Shown: positions 54,386-63,707, counted from the stretch's first letter. The stretch is 64,000 nucleotides of DNA from Micromonospora echinospora (GCF_900091495.1 NZ_LT607413.1:806001-870000); one strand, 5' to 3'. Numbers and translations: made by a program. Notes: generated by a model not told the origin, from the letters alone.

Positions 54386-55975
54386 TCAGGCCTGGTCGGG
54401 CCGGAACTGCTCGGGTGGGGCCTGGTCGGGCCGGGACTGCTCGGGTGGGGCCTGGTCGGGCCGGGACTGCTCGGGTGGGGCCTGGTCAGGCCGGGACTGC
54501 TCGGGTGGGGACGACCGCCGGGTCCGCACGCCGGGGGCCAGGACCCTGTCCACGTAGCAGTAGCGCCAGGACTCGCCCGGTTCGATCGAGACGATGGCGG
54601 GGTGCTGCGTCGACTCGTGGTGCCGGGTGGCGTGCTTGTTCTTCGAGTCGTCGCAGCAGCCGACGTACCCGCAGGTCAGGCAGGACCGCAGGTGCACCCA
54701 CTCGTCGCCGAGCGTGCGGCAGTCGTCGCAGCCGTCCGAGACCGGCTCGGCGGCCACCACGTCGGTGTGCGGGCAACTTCGCACCATCGGCTCCTGTCCC
54801 ACGTAACGGAAGCTGCCGCCAAGCAGCCAGTTGGGCAGCACCAGGGAGAGCCGGTGCGACCGGGCGGCGAGGATCGGCCCGACGAGGGCGAGCACCAGCA
54901 CGTAGAGCGCCACGAAGGGGCCGATCCGCTCGTCCAGTCCGGCGCCGATCGCCAGGGTGGCCAGGATCAGCGAGAACTCGCCGCGACCGAGCAGCACGAG
55001 GGCCGCGTTGGCGGCGGACCGCTGGTTGAGGCCATGCGACCGGGCGAGCACCACCCCGCCGACGACGTTCATCACCAGGGACAGCATCACCGCCGCGGCG
55101 ACGGGCAGCAGGACCGGCCCGAGGGCGTCGAGCTGGATGGTCGCCCCGAAGACCACGAAGAAGATCGCGGCGAACGCGTCCCGGACCGGCAGGATCAGCC
55201 GCTCGATCTGGTGCTTCGCCGCGGTGCGGGAGACCACCAGACCGATCATCAGCGCACCGATCGCGTCGGAGACCCCGAGTTGTTCGGCGAAGCCGGCGAC
55301 CAGGATGGCCAGTCCGATGGCGATGACGGTGACCAACTCGTCCTCGTCCGACCGGACGATCATGTGCACGGCGCGGGCACCGAAGCGGGCCAGCAGCATC
55401 AGCCCGAGGATGAAGCCGAAGGTCAGCCCGACTTCGCCGAGCATCGCGGCCGGGGAGTCGGCGCCGCCGAGCACCGGCCCGAGTAAGCCGAGGTACAGCG
55501 CGAGGAAGATGTCCTCGACGACGATGACCCCGAGGATGACCGGGGTCTCCGCGTTGGTCAGCCGTCTCAGCTCGACGAGCAGTTTCGTCACGATCGCCGA
55601 GGAGGAGATGCCCACCGCACCGGCGATGACCAGCGCCTCCGGCGTACCCCAGCCGATGGTGAAGCCCAGCGCGAGGCCGCCGCCGACGTTGAGGCCGATG
55701 TAGCCGAAGGCCGCCAGCAGCATCCGTTTGCCGCTGGCGAGGACCTGCTCGGCGGGGAACTCGATGCCGAGGTGGAAGAGGAGCACGACCAGGCCGATCT
55801 TGGCGACCAGCTCGATGTCCTCCGGGTGGTCGATGACGCCGGTCACCGACGGGCCGAGGACGATGCCGGCGGCCATGAACGCCGGGATCGTCGGCAACGC
55901 GAGCCGCCGTCCGCCCCGGGCGAGGAGGCCCGCGGCGACCCCGGCCGCGCCCAGGGCGACGAGTTCGGCGCTCAA
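54386..55975 (-). CDS. CPA2 cation/proton antiporter fused to a UBP-type zinc finger
   Basis: A 529-aa protein. Residues 1-390 form a Na+(K+)/H+ exchanger of the KefB/CPA2 type with about 12-13 helices; helix 5-6 has GISSSAIVTKLL and VVEDIFLALYLGLL, with the ion-binding Asp/Glu. Residues 405-480 are a UBP-type zinc finger: CPHTD, DGCDDCRTLGDEWVHLRSCL, CGYVGCCDDSKNKHATRHH and ESTQHPAIVSIEPGESWRYC. The tail is four copies of PPEQSRPDQA. UBP fingers bind free ubiquitin C-termini in eukaryotes; bacterial partners are unknown. It lies 7 bases after a small regulatory-subunit gene. Confidence 0.92.
   Translation of the reverse strand: MSAELVALGAAGVAAGLLARGGRRLALPTIPAFMAAGIVLGPSVTGVIDHPEDIELVAKIGLVVLLFHLGIEFPAEQVLASGKRMLLAAFGYIGLNVGGGLALGFTIGWGTPEALVIAGAVGISSSAIVTKLLVELRRLTNAETPVILGVIVVEDIFLALYLGLLGPVLGGADSPAAMLGEVGLTFGFILGLMLLARFGARAVHMIVRSDEDELVTVIAIGLAILVAGFAEQLGVSDAIGALMIGLVVSRTAAKHQIERLILPVRDAFAAIFFVVFGATIQLDALGPVLLPVAAAVMLSLVMNVVGGVVLARSHGLNQRSAANAALVLLGRGEFSLILATLAIGAGLDERIGPFVALYVLVLALVGPILAARSHRLSLVLPNWLLGGSFRYVGQEPMVRSCPHTDVVAAEPVSDGCDDCRTLGDEWVHLRSCLTCGYVGCCDDSKNKHATRHHESTQHPAIVSIEPGESWRYCYVDRVLAPGVRTRRSSPPEQSRPDQAPPEQSRPDQAPPEQSRPDQAPPEQFRPDQA
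54390..54509. repeat. Four 30-bp tandem repeats coding PPEQSRPDQA
   Basis: Units start at 54390, 54420, 54450 and 54480 (each beginning GCCTGGTCGGGCCGG on the plus strand, with single-base changes). They code the C-terminal decapeptide repeats of the antiporter, and a change in number would keep the frame. Confidence 0.95.
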
Positions 55976-55982
55976 TGTCGGC

Positions 55983-56213
55983 TCAGTCCTGGAAGTAGGT
56001 GCCGAGGAGCACGGCGGCCACCCGGCGAGCCTCCTCCTCGTCGAGGTGGATCACCGCGCTCGGTTCGTCCGCGTTGCCGCCGGCCTCGAAGGCGTACAGC
56101 TCACGGCGGCCGTCCTTGAGATGCACGACCGCCAACCGTTGCTGCCGGCTACAGGCGATCTCGTACTTCGTGCCGATGCCGAACAGCTCTGTCACTTTGA
56201 TGCCGTGGCCCAC
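55983..56213 (-). CDS. Short cation/proton antiporter regulatory subunit
   Basis: A 76-aa protein (KVTELFGIGTKYEIACSRQQ, then RLAVVHLKDGRRELYAFEAG) matching the N-terminal domain of antiporter regulatory subunits found beside CPA2 exchangers. Those are usually about 160 aa and continue into a TrkA-C (RCK_C) ligand domain. Here the protein stops at GTYFQD, so that domain is missing. It lies 7 bases before the antiporter gene and is probably translated with it. No frame upstream or downstream restores a TrkA-C domain. Confidence 0.8.
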   Translation of the reverse strand: MGHGIKVTELFGIGTKYEIACSRQQRLAVVHLKDGRRELYAFEAGGNADEPSAVIHLDEEEARRVAAVLLGTYFQD

Positions 56214-56365
56214 GCGGCGACTATCCCACAGCCAGGATATGGCGGTCTACCTGGTGTTACCTGCGTCCCGCCGGACCACGCGGGCTGGGTACGCCACCGA
56301 AACGACCTCGTCATGCCGGCGTCGTCCGGTGGCGCGCGGCCAGTTCCGGCGGGCGGCTACGCGAC

Positions 56366-56398
56366 GGGCGCCGCACCCCTGGTCGGGGTGCGGCGCCC
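56366..56398 (-). terminator. Hairpin terminator after ctaD
   Basis: GGGCGCCGCACCCC (56366-56379) pairs perfectly with GGGGTGCGGCGCCC (56385-56398) across five bases. It lies 25 bases beyond the ctaD stop. No T-run follows, which is common in actinobacteria. Confidence 0.75.
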
Positions 56399-56422
56399 GC
56401 GGTACGCGCCGTGTGTCGCCGG

Positions 56423-58183
56423 TCAGTTCTTCCGGTCGATGTCGCTCGCGGTGTCCTCCTGGTAGGTGGCCCCACCGTCGGACTCGCTGGTCAGCGGCTT
56501 GGCACCGCCCTCGGGCGGTCCGGCCAGCGTCTGGCCGGCGGCCAGCTCGGGGAACTTGTCGTCGAACGCCGGCCGCTCCGAGCGGATCCGGGGCATCCGG
56601 TCGAAGTTGCGCAGCGGCGGCGGGCAGGTGGTGGCCCACTCCAGCGAGTTGCCGTGCCCCCACGGGTCGTTCACCTCGACCACCGGACCGGTCTTGTACG
56701 ACTTCCAGCAGTTGTAGATGAACGGCAGGGTGGAGATACCGGTGATGAACGCGCCGATCGTGGAGATCATGTTCAGCGTGGTGAAGCCGTCGCTGGGCAG
56801 GTAGTCGGCGTACCGCCGGGGCATGCCCTCGTTGCCCAGCCAGTGCTGCACCAGGAACGTGGTGTGGAAGCCGATCATCGTCAGCCAGAAGTGCACCTTG
56901 CCCAGGCGCTCGTCGAGCATCCGGCCGAACATCTTCGGGAACCAGAAGTAGATGCCGGCGAAGACGGCGAACACGATCGTGCCGAAGAGCACGTAGTGGA
57001 AGTGCGCCACGACGAAGTACGAGTCGTGCAGGTGGAAGTCGAGCGGCGGGCTGGCCAGCAGCACACCGGTCAGACCACCGAAGAGGAAGGTGACCAGGAA
57101 GCCGAGCGCGAAGAGCATCGGCGTCTCGAAGCTGATCTGGCCCCGCCACATGGTGCCGATCCAGTTGAAGAACTTCATACCGGTCGGCACGGCGATCAGG
57201 AAGCTCAGGAAGCTGAAGAACGGCAGGAGCACCTGGCCGGTGGCGAACATGTGGTGCGCCCAGACGCTCATCGACAGACCGGCGATCGCGATCGTCGCGG
57301 CGACCAGGCCCTTGTAGCCGAAGATCGGCTTCCGGGAGAAGACCGGGATGATCTCGGTGATGATGCCGAAGAACGGCAGCGCGATGATGTACACCTCGGG
57401 ATGGCCGAAGAACCAGAAGAGGTGCTGCCACAGCATCGGGCCACCGGTGTCGGCGCTGAAGACGTGCGCGCCGAGGATGCGGTCGGCGGCGAGCGCGAAG
57501 AGCGCGGCGGCGAGCAGCGGGAAGACCAGGATCACCAGGAGGCTGGTGACCAGCATGTTCCAGGTGAAGATCGGCATCCGGAACATGGTCATGCCCGGGG
57601 CGCGCAGGGTCAGGATCGTGGTGATCAGGTTGACCGCGCCGAGGATCGAGCCGAGACCGGAGACGGCCAGGCCGACCACCCACAGGTTGCCGCCGATGCC
57701 CGGCGAGTGCGCCTCGTTGCTCAGCGGCGTGTACGCCGTCCAGCCGAAGTCGGCCGCGCCGCCGGGGGTCAGGAAGCCGGCGACGGCCATCGTCCCGCCG
57801 AACAGGAAGAGCCAGTAGGCGAAGCTGTTCAGCCGGGGGAACGACACGTCCGGCGCGCCGATCTGCAGCGGCACCACGTAGTTCGCGAAGGCAAACACGA
57901 TCGGCGTCGCGAAGAAGAGCAGCATCACCGTGCCGTGCATGGTGAAGAGCTGGTTGTACTGCTCCGGCGAGAGGAACTGCAGGCCGGGACGAGCCAACTC
58001 GGCGCGGAGGATCAGGGCCATCAGGCCACCGATCATGAAGAACGCGAACGCGGTGACCATGTACATGATCCCGATCTGCTTCGCGTCCGTGGTACGCAGC
58101 ATCCGCGCGATGGCCGAGCCCTTCACCGGCTCTCGGACCGGCCAGGGCCGGGTCACAACCGGCTTGGGTGCGACGGTGGTCAC
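56423..58183 (-). CDS. ctaD: Cytochrome c oxidase subunit I
   Basis: A 586-aa polytopic heme-copper oxidase subunit, catalytic core of the aa3 oxidase in the membrane. Heme a ligand His is in [13 protein letters not shown]. The Cu-B His and cross-linked Tyr are in [12 protein letters not shown], with two further Cu-B His in [10 protein letters not shown]. Heme a3 and a ligands are in [11 protein letters not shown]. The D-channel and K-channel regions look intact. The GTG at 58183 follows GGAGG by six bases. A stand-alone ctaD gene away from ctaC/E is normal in actinobacteria. Confidence 0.98.
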   Translation of the reverse strand: MTTVAPKPVVTRPWPVREPVKGSAIARMLRTTDAKQIGIMYMVTAFAFFMIGGLMALILRAELARPGLQFLSPEQYNQLFTMHGTVMLLFFATPIVFAFANYVVPLQIGAPDVSFPRLNSFAYWLFLFGGTMAVAGFLTPGGAADFGWTAYTPLSNEAHSPGIGGNLWVVGLAVSGLGSILGAVNLITTILTLRAPGMTMFRMPIFTWNMLVTSLLVILVFPLLAAALFALAADRILGAHVFSADTGGPMLWQHLFWFFGHPEVYIIALPFFGIITEIIPVFSRKPIFGYKGLVAATIAIAGLSMSVWAHHMFATGQVLLPFFSFLSFLIAVPTGMKFFNWIGTMWRGQISFETPMLFALGFLVTFLFGGLTGVLLASPPLDFHLHDSYFVVAHFHYVLFGTIVFAVFAGIYFWFPKMFGRMLDERLGKVHFWLTMIGFHTTFLVQHWLGNEGMPRRYADYLPSDGFTTLNMISTIGAFITGISTLPFIYNCWKSYKTGPVVEVNDPWGHGNSLEWATTCPPPLRNFDRMPRIRSERPAFDDKFPELAAGQTLAGPPEGGAKPLTSESDGGATYQEDTASDIDRKN

Positions 58184-58325
58184 GAGTGGCCTCCGGTTCT
58201 CGTTCGTCCCCCTCGGCACGCGCTGGTAATTGCGAGCCGTAGTCCGAAGGAAGGATAGTCCCCGGCAGGTCGCCACGCCGCGCCGGGTAGCCGGACACGC
58301 CCTGCGCACCTCGGCTGGTCGGAGG

Positions 58326-59432
58326 TCACAGCGGATCGACCAACAGCCGGTAGTGCTCCTGGAAGATGCGCCCGCCCCGGCCGCGCAGCAGCGGGTCGCG
58401 CAACGCCGGGGGCACGTCGCGGGTCCGGTCCCGGTCCCGGGTCCGGTCCCGCACCCACTTGGTGCGCGGCCGGCGACGGCTCTCGTACGCCACCAGGGCG
58501 GCCTCGACACTGCCGGCGACGGCCAGCGACTCGGCGAGCACCACCGCGTCCTCCAGCGCCATCGCCGCGCCCTGGGCCAACGTCGGCGCGGTGGCGTGCG
58601 CGGCGTCGCCGACCAGCACGACCCGCCCCCGGGACCAGCGACCCAGCTCGACCTCGTCGGTGAGCCCGACGTGCACCCGGTCCAGTGCGTCGAGCACCCG
58701 GGGCACCGGCCCCCCGTAGGAGCCGAACACCTCGCGCAGCCGGGCCATCGGGTCGGCCGGTGGCGCGACGCCGGCCTCGTCGGCGTAGCAGTAGAGCCGT
58801 CCGCCGCCGATCGGCATGACCACGAACCCGGCGCGCTGGCCGAGCAGGGCGGTCCACTCGGCGACCGACGGACCGCCCCGGACCATCCCCCGGTAGACGA
58901 TCTGCCCGGCCGGCCGGGCGGGGCCGCCGAGCGCGGCCAGGGTCCGCACCGTGGAGCGGGGGCCGTCCGCGCCGATCACCAGGTCGTACTCGCTGACGGC
59001 GCCGTCGGCGAAGGTGACGGTGACCGTGTCGGCCGCGAGGTCGAGGGTGCGCACCTCGGCCCCGTGCCGGACCGCCCCGCCGGCCCCGGTGAGCAGGACG
59101 CGGTGCAGGTCGCTGCGGGGCAGGGCCCGGCACTCGCCGACGCCGGCCCAGAGCCCGGTCAGGTCGACCTCGCAGAGCTCGCTGCCGGTGGCGTCGAGGA
59201 ACCGCTGTCGGTGGATCACCTGCCCGAGCGGGCGGACGGGCAGGTCGAGGTCGAGCCGGCGCAGCGCGCGGGCGGCGTTGCCGGGCAGGTAGAGGCCACT
59301 GTCGGGCAGGTCCGAGGCGGTCCGTCGCTCGGTGACGTCCGGGCGGAATCCCGCCCTTCGCAGGGCCCGGGCCACGGCGAGCCCGGCGATGCCCGCGCCG
59401 ACGACGAGAATGCGCAGGGGGGATCCAGCCAT
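58326..59432 (-). CDS. FAD-dependent monooxygenase (PHBH fold)
   Basis: A 368-aa class A flavoprotein monooxygenase. FAD-binding G-x-G-x-x-G is in [17 protein letters not shown]; the DG motif is [15 protein letters not shown]; the second FAD site is [20 protein letters not shown] then [11 protein letters not shown]. It hydroxylates an aromatic or related substrate with NAD(P)H and O2; which one is not evident. An Arg-Asp run ([10 protein letters not shown]) near the end comes from a short DNA repeat. Start is ATG 59432. Confidence 0.9.
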   Translation of the reverse strand: MAGSPLRILVVGAGIAGLAVARALRRAGFRPDVTERRTASDLPDSGLYLPGNAARALRRLDLDLPVRPLGQVIHRQRFLDATGSELCEVDLTGLWAGVGECRALPRSDLHRVLLTGAGGAVRHGAEVRTLDLAADTVTVTFADGAVSEYDLVIGADGPRSTVRTLAALGGPARPAGQIVYRGMVRGGPSVAEWTALLGQRAGFVVMPIGGGRLYCYADEAGVAPPADPMARLREVFGSYGGPVPRVLDALDRVHVGLTDEVELGRWSRGRVVLVGDAAHATAPTLAQGAAMALEDAVVLAESLAVAGSVEAALVAYESRRRPRTKWVRDRTRDRDRTRDVPPALRDPLLRGRGGRIFQEHYRLLVDPL

Positions 59433-59622
59433 GCTGGTGTACGCCTCCGAGGGGAGCGGCACGCGTTGAAGGCAAGAGACTACTCCCCGCAACCGGCGCA
59501 GGGAAGATCCGATCGGATGGCGCGTGATCTCCCCCTCGGCCGAGGCGGAGTAGCCCCAGGGTGCACGCGCGGGCCGGTCCGGTTGCGCAGCAATTTCAGG
59601 CATGTAAATGTGTTGCTGTCCT

Positions 59623-59636
59623 TGGGAGCGCTCCCG
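59623..59636 (+). promoter_or_regulatory. CebR/CelR-type operator upstream of the cellulase gene
   Basis: TGGGAGCGCTCCCG matches the 14-bp CebR/CelR operator (TGGGAGCGCTCCCA) known from Streptomyces and Thermobifida cellulase genes at 13 of 14 bases. It lies 58 bases before the cellulase ATG. LacI-type CebR releases this site when cellobiose is present, so cellulose-derived sugar likely induces the gene. Confidence 0.85.
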
Positions 59637-59693
59637 CGCCTACTTCGCGGTCTGTCCGGCGCCCCCATGCCGAGCCAAGGAGCAGCGAACCCC

Positions 59694-60842
59694 ATGATCC
59701 GTATCCTCCGCGCCGTGGTGGCGGCCGGCGTCCTCGCGGTCGGCGCGATCACCGGCGTCGCCCTCGGCGGCAGCGCCTCCGCCGACACCCAGATCTGCGA
59801 GCAGTACGGCACCACCGTCATCCAGAACCGGTACGTGGTGCAGAACAACCGGTGGGGCACCAGCGCCCAGCAGTGCGTCAACGTCACCGGCACCGGCACC
59901 GGCTTCTCGATCACCCGCCAGGACGGCAGCAACCCGACCAACGGCGCGCCGACGGCGTACCCGTCGGTCTTCTACGGCTGCCACTACACCAACTGCTCAC
60001 CGGGCACCACGCTGCCGATGCAGGTGAGCCAGATCAGCAGCGCGACCAGCAGCATCGACTACACGTACGTCAGCGGGGCCACCTACAACGCCTCGTACGA
60101 CATCTGGCTCGACCCGACCCCGAAGCGGGACGGGGTGAACCAGATGGAGATCATGATCTGGCTCAACCGGCAGGGCCCGATCCAGCCCATCGGCTCCCGC
60201 GTCGGCACCACCACCCTGGTCGGCCGCACCTGGGAGGTCTGGCAGGGCAGCAACGGCGCCAACAACGTCATCTCGTACGTCGCGCCGTCGCCGATCAGCA
60301 GCCTGAGCTTCAGCGTCCTCGACTTCGTCGCCGACGTCCGCAACCGGGGCGCGATCACCAACTCCTGGTACCTGACCAGCATCCAGGCCGGCTTCGAGCC
60401 GTGGCAGGGCGGCGTCGGCCTGGCGGTGAACTCCTTCTCGGCCGGCGTCAACGGCGGCGGCACCAACCCGACCACCCCGCCGCCCACCACCGCGCCCCCG
60501 ACCACCCCGCCGCCGAGCGGGGCCACCTGCGCGGTCCGGTACGCCCCGACGAACACCTGGAACACCGGCTACACCGCCGAGGTCACCGTCACCAACACCG
60601 GCGCGACGCCGGTCACCGGCTGGACGCTGGCGTACCCGCTCCCGGCCGGACAGCAGATCACCGGTTCGTGGAACGCCACGGTGACCCAGAACGGCAGCAC
60701 GGCGACCGCCCGGAACCTCAGCTACAACGCCACCATCTCCCCCGGCGCCTCGGTCACCTTCGGCCACCAGGTGTCCACGAGCAGCGGATACGCCGCGCCC
60801 AGCGGCTTCACCCTCAACGGCACCGCCTGCACCCGCCTCTGA
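59694..60842 (+). CDS. Secreted GH12 endoglucanase with CBM2
   Basis: A 382-aa secreted cellulase. Signal peptide ends at GSASADTQ. The GH12 beta-jelly-roll (35-255) has the nucleophile Glu in NQMEIMIWLNRQG and the acid/base Glu in IQAGFEPWQGGVGLAVNSF. A Pro/Thr linker (PTTPPPTTAPPTTPPP) leads to a family 2 cellulose-binding module (CAVRYAPTNTWNTGYTAEV through SGFTLNGTAC) with the paired terminal Cys and surface Trp. ATG 59694 is the start (MIRILRAVVAAG), with AGGAG 11 bases upstream; an ATG 27 bases earlier is possible. CebR-type operator upstream. Confidence 0.95.
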   Translation: MIRILRAVVAAGVLAVGAITGVALGGSASADTQICEQYGTTVIQNRYVVQNNRWGTSAQQCVNVTGTGTGFSITRQDGSNPTNGAPTAYPSVFYGCHYTNCSPGTTLPMQVSQISSATSSIDYTYVSGATYNASYDIWLDPTPKRDGVNQMEIMIWLNRQGPIQPIGSRVGTTTLVGRTWEVWQGSNGANNVISYVAPSPISSLSFSVLDFVADVRNRGAITNSWYLTSIQAGFEPWQGGVGLAVNSFSAGVNGGGTNPTTPPPTTAPPTTPPPSGATCAVRYAPTNTWNTGYTAEVTVTNTGATPVTGWTLAYPLPAGQQITGSWNATVTQNGSTATARNLSYNATISPGASVTFGHQVSTSSGYAAPSGFTLNGTACTRL

Positions 60843-60851
60843 GAGACACCC

Positions 60852-60897
60852 GAAGGACCCTTCCCGCCGCCTCGGCCGGTGACGGGAAGGGCCCTTC
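60852..60897. terminator. Convergent hairpin terminator
   Basis: GAAGGACCCTTCCCG (60852-60866) pairs with CGGGAAGGGCCCTTC (60883-60897), one mismatch, between the cellulase gene and the minus-strand secreted protein gene. Confidence 0.8.
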
Positions 60898-60909
60898 GGC
60901 GTGCACCGG

Positions 60910-61497
60910 TCAGCGGGCGGGGTCAGTGGTACGGACGTCGGCGAGCTGGCCGTAGCTGCCCTGCGGCCCGTACGTCGACCCGAACGCGCTCCCGGTCACG
61001 CTGGCGTTCATCGCGGTCTTTTGGTGGACCCGACCCTCCTCGTCGGTACGCACCTCCTGCCACGGATCACCCCAGGTGGTCCAGGTGAGTTCCAGCGCCG
61101 TCGTGCCGGTGGTGGCCGGCAACCAGGTGCAGCCCACCTCCTCCGCGTCCACGTACTCGCAGTACTCGCGCTTCTCCTCGTACGGCACCTGGGCGGCGAC
61201 CGTCGTGGTCACCAACGAGAAGGAGAAGTCGGTCACCGGGACGCCGACCGCGTCCCGATGAGTCATCTCGCAGGCGTACACGTCGCCGACGAACACGCAC
61301 TCCGAGTCGTGCCAGCTGACGTCGATGGTTGTCGCTCCTTCGGCGTCCACGACGTCGATGTTCAGGCTCGTGTCGCCGGAGAAGTAGGCGTGGGCGTACC
61401 GGCTGGTCGTGTCGGCGGCGGCCGGCGCGGCGGGCAGGACGGCCGTCGCGGCCATGGCGACACCGGCGACGACCAGAAGGTTGCGGAGGCGGCTCAT
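60910..61497 (-). CDS. Secreted protein, unknown function
   Basis: A 195-aa protein with signal peptide (LLVVAGVAMAATAVLPAAPA) cut near AAADTTS. The mature part is beta-rich with four Cys (HDSECVFVGDVYACEM and REYCEYVDAEEVGCTW), probably two disulfides. No family is recognised. GAGGAG sits just before the ATG at 61497. It converges on the cellulase gene; no functional link is shown. Confidence 0.8.
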   Translation of the reverse strand: MSRLRNLLVVAGVAMAATAVLPAAPAAADTTSRYAHAYFSGDTSLNIDVVDAEGATTIDVSWHDSECVFVGDVYACEMTHRDAVGVPVTDFSFSLVTTTVAAQVPYEEKREYCEYVDAEEVGCTWLPATTGTTALELTWTTWGDPWQEVRTDEEGRVHQKTAMNASVTGSAFGSTYGPQGSYGQLADVRTTDPAR

Positions 61498-61529
61498 CGG
61501 TCTCCTCGATGGAAGGCGGAAAGCCGACC

Positions 61530-62360
61530 CTAGAAGATGAAGTCCGTCGATGCATCTCGCTTTTCGCCCCGAGGCCCGCCGCCCAGGGCGTCGATCATGT
61601 CCCGGTCCTGTGGGGTCAGCGCGAAACCGAAGATGTCGGCGTTCGCCCGGATCCGGGCCGGCGTGACCGACTTCGGGATGACCACGACCCCGTGGTCGAC
61701 GTGCCAGCGGAGCACCACCTGGGCCGGCGTGACGCCGTGCGCCTCGGCGATCCGGGTCAGCACCGGATCGGTCAGGTCGGTGCTCTTGAACGGGCTGTAC
61801 CCCTCCAGCACGACCCCGCGCTCCCGGTGCTCGGCCTGCCGCCGGGCGTCGTACAGCATCGGACCCCAGCGGATCTGGTTGACCGCGGGCGCCTGGGTCG
61901 TCGCCTGGATCAGCTCGTCGATCTGCGCGGTCGAGTAGTTGCTCACCCCGACGGCGCGGGCCAGGCCGTCGTCGCGCGCCTTCAGCACCTGCCGCCACAT
62001 CCGGACGCTGTCCCCAGGAGCGGCCGGAGGCCAGTGGATCAGCCACAGGTCGACGTGACCGGTCTCCAGGGCGGCCAGGCTGGCCTCCAGGACGTGCCGT
62101 TCGCGCCGGACCCCGTCCGAGGGGATCTTGGTGGTGACGAAGACGTCGTCCCGGTGCAGCCCGCTGTCCCGGATGGCCCGGCCCACCTCCTTCTCGTTGC
62201 CGTACATGGTGGCGGTGTCGACGTGCCGGTAGCCGACGGCGAGGGCGGTCCGCACGGCGTCGTAGGCGGACTGGCCGGACGCCTGCCAGGTGCCGAAGCC
62301 GAGCAGCGGCATCCGGACCCGCTCGGGCAGGGTCACGGTGGGTTGGTCGGACGGACTCAT
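61530..62360 (-). CDS. Aldo/keto reductase (AKR5-type)
   Basis: A 276-aa NADPH aldo/keto reductase of the 2,5-diketo-gluconate reductase group. Catalytic Asp-Tyr-Lys-His are in RHVDTATMYGNEKEVG, VFVTTKIPSD and LWLIHWPP. NADP signature VIPKSVTPARIRANADIF is clear. It is only distantly like the reductase at 41230. Start is ATG 62360; a shadow frame extends upstream. Confidence 0.94.
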   Translation of the reverse strand: MSPSDQPTVTLPERVRMPLLGFGTWQASGQSAYDAVRTALAVGYRHVDTATMYGNEKEVGRAIRDSGLHRDDVFVTTKIPSDGVRRERHVLEASLAALETGHVDLWLIHWPPAAPGDSVRMWRQVLKARDDGLARAVGVSNYSTAQIDELIQATTQAPAVNQIRWGPMLYDARRQAEHRERGVVLEGYSPFKSTDLTDPVLTRIAEAHGVTPAQVVLRWHVDHGVVVIPKSVTPARIRANADIFGFALTPQDRDMIDALGGGPRGEKRDASTDFIF

Positions 62361-62432
62361 GCCGGTCCGCGTACCCGCCCGCCGCGCTCCCATGCCGCTG
62401 CGGGGTCGTCCGGATTCGCGGACAATGTCCCC

Positions 62433-63500
62433 ATGGCGGACCGGCTGCGCGAGTACCGGCGCAAACGCGACGCCGGGCGTACCCCGGAACCGGTGCCGGA
62501 GCGGTCGCCACGGCGGCGGGAGCGGGGTGACGGACGGGGCCGGTTCGTGATCCAGCAGCACCACGCCCGCAGCCTGCACTGGGACCTGCGCCTGGAACGC
62601 GACGGCGTGCTGGTCTCCTGGGCCGTGCCACGTGGCCTGCCGCGCGAGCCCGGCCGCAACCACCTGGCCGTGCACACCGAGGACCATCCGATCGAGTACC
62701 TCGACTTCCACGGCGACATCCCGGCCGGCGAGTACGGCGGCGGCCGGATGACCATCCACGACCGGGGCACGTACCGGTGTGAGAAGTGGCGCGACGACGA
62801 GGTGGTCGTGCGGCTGTCCGGTGAGCGGACCACCGGCCGGTACGTGCTCTTCGCCACCGGCGGCACGGACCGCGACTGGATGGTCCGGCGCACCGACCCG
62901 GCCCCGCCGGGCTGGGTGAGCATGCCCGAGCGGATCGCGCCGATGCGCCCCACGACCGCCGCGAAGCTGCCGACCGACGCCGGTGCCTGGGGGTACGAGC
63001 TGCGCTGGGACGGGGTACGCGCGCTGGCGTACGTCTCCGGCGGCCGGCTGCGGCTGGCCGCCCCGGCGGACCGGGACGGGGAGCGGGACGTCACGGGGGC
63101 GTACCCCTGGCTGCGGGACATGGCCGAGGCGCTGGCCCCGACCGAGGTGGTGCTGGACGGGATCCTGGTCGACATCGACGCCGCCGGTCGGGTCCGCCCG
63201 CCCCGACCGGCCCGCGCCGGACGCACCGACCCCACCGGTCAGTACCTCGTGGTCGACCTGCTCTGGCTCGACGGGGTGTCCAGCGTCGACGTGCCGTACG
63301 CCCAGCGCCGGGAGCTGCTCGACGGGCTGGCCCTGGGCGGCCCGCACTGGCAGACCACGCCCTGGTTCCCCGGCGCGGGCGCGGAGACCCTGGCCACCGC
63401 CCGGACGCAGGAGCTGCCGGGCGTGCTGGCGAAGCGGCTGGACGCCGCGTACGAACCGGGCCGGCGCAGCCCACAGTGGCTCAGCATCGACACCCACTGA
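62433..63500 (+). CDS. LigD-like protein: 3'-phosphoesterase domain plus degenerate ligase domain
   Basis: A 355-aa protein. Residues 35-155 are the 3'-phosphoesterase domain of bacterial NHEJ ligase LigD, with QQHHARSLHWDLRLE, AVHTEDHPIEYLDFHG and PAGEYGGGRM complete. Residues 165-352 resemble the ATP-dependent ligase nucleotidyltransferase domain, but the motif I Lys that takes AMP is Arg191 (GYELRWDGVRAL instead of E-x-K-x-D-G). The final WLSIDTH lacks motif V Lys residues, and no OB domain follows. It should trim DNA 3' ends but not seal them. ATG 62433 is the start. Confidence 0.9.
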   Translation: MADRLREYRRKRDAGRTPEPVPERSPRRRERGDGRGRFVIQQHHARSLHWDLRLERDGVLVSWAVPRGLPREPGRNHLAVHTEDHPIEYLDFHGDIPAGEYGGGRMTIHDRGTYRCEKWRDDEVVVRLSGERTTGRYVLFATGGTDRDWMVRRTDPAPPGWVSMPERIAPMRPTTAAKLPTDAGAWGYELRWDGVRALAYVSGGRLRLAAPADRDGERDVTGAYPWLRDMAEALAPTEVVLDGILVDIDAAGRVRPPRPARAGRTDPTGQYLVVDLLWLDGVSSVDVPYAQRRELLDGLALGGPHWQTTPWFPGAGAETLATARTQELPGVLAKRLDAAYEPGRRSPQWLSIDTH

Positions 63501-63538
63501 CCACCCCCACGCCGGGCGGGCTGGGGCTGGGGCTGGGG

Positions 63539-63594
63539 TGGTAGCAGGGGCCCCTTGTTACCGCTTTTTGCCGAGCAGGGGTCCCCTGCAACCA
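63539..63594 (-). repeat. 56-bp palindromic repeat, copy 4 (inverted orientation)
   Basis: Arms TGGTAGCAGGGGCCCC and GGGTCCCCTGCAACCA. The centre (TTGTTACCGCTTTTTGCCG) is the reverse complement of the centres in copies 1-3, so this copy faces the other way. It lies 39 bases after the LigD-like stop. Confidence 0.9.
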
Positions 63595-63642
63595 CGCCAG
63601 CCCAGCCCACACCTGCCACCACCCGAGCCGCGCCTCGCACGG

Positions 63643-63682
63643 CCGTGGGCCGCGCGCGGCGGGTGCCGGGCACGGCCCACGG
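63643..63682 (-). terminator. Hairpin terminator after the pectate lyase gene
   Basis: CCGTGGGCCG (63643-63652) pairs perfectly with CGGCCCACGG (63673-63682), 26 bases beyond the minus-strand stop at 63708. Confidence 0.6.
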
Positions 63683-63707
63683 GGTGGTGAGGACCGGCTG
63701 GTGCGGT

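Noticed and set aside
54390..54509. Regular 30-bp repeats, looked at as a CRISPR array
   Set aside because: Units are directly contiguous with no spacers and keep a reading frame, so they are coding tandem repeats.
62433..63500. Calling it a functional ATP-dependent DNA ligase
   Set aside because: Motif I Lys is Arg and motif V/OB parts are missing.
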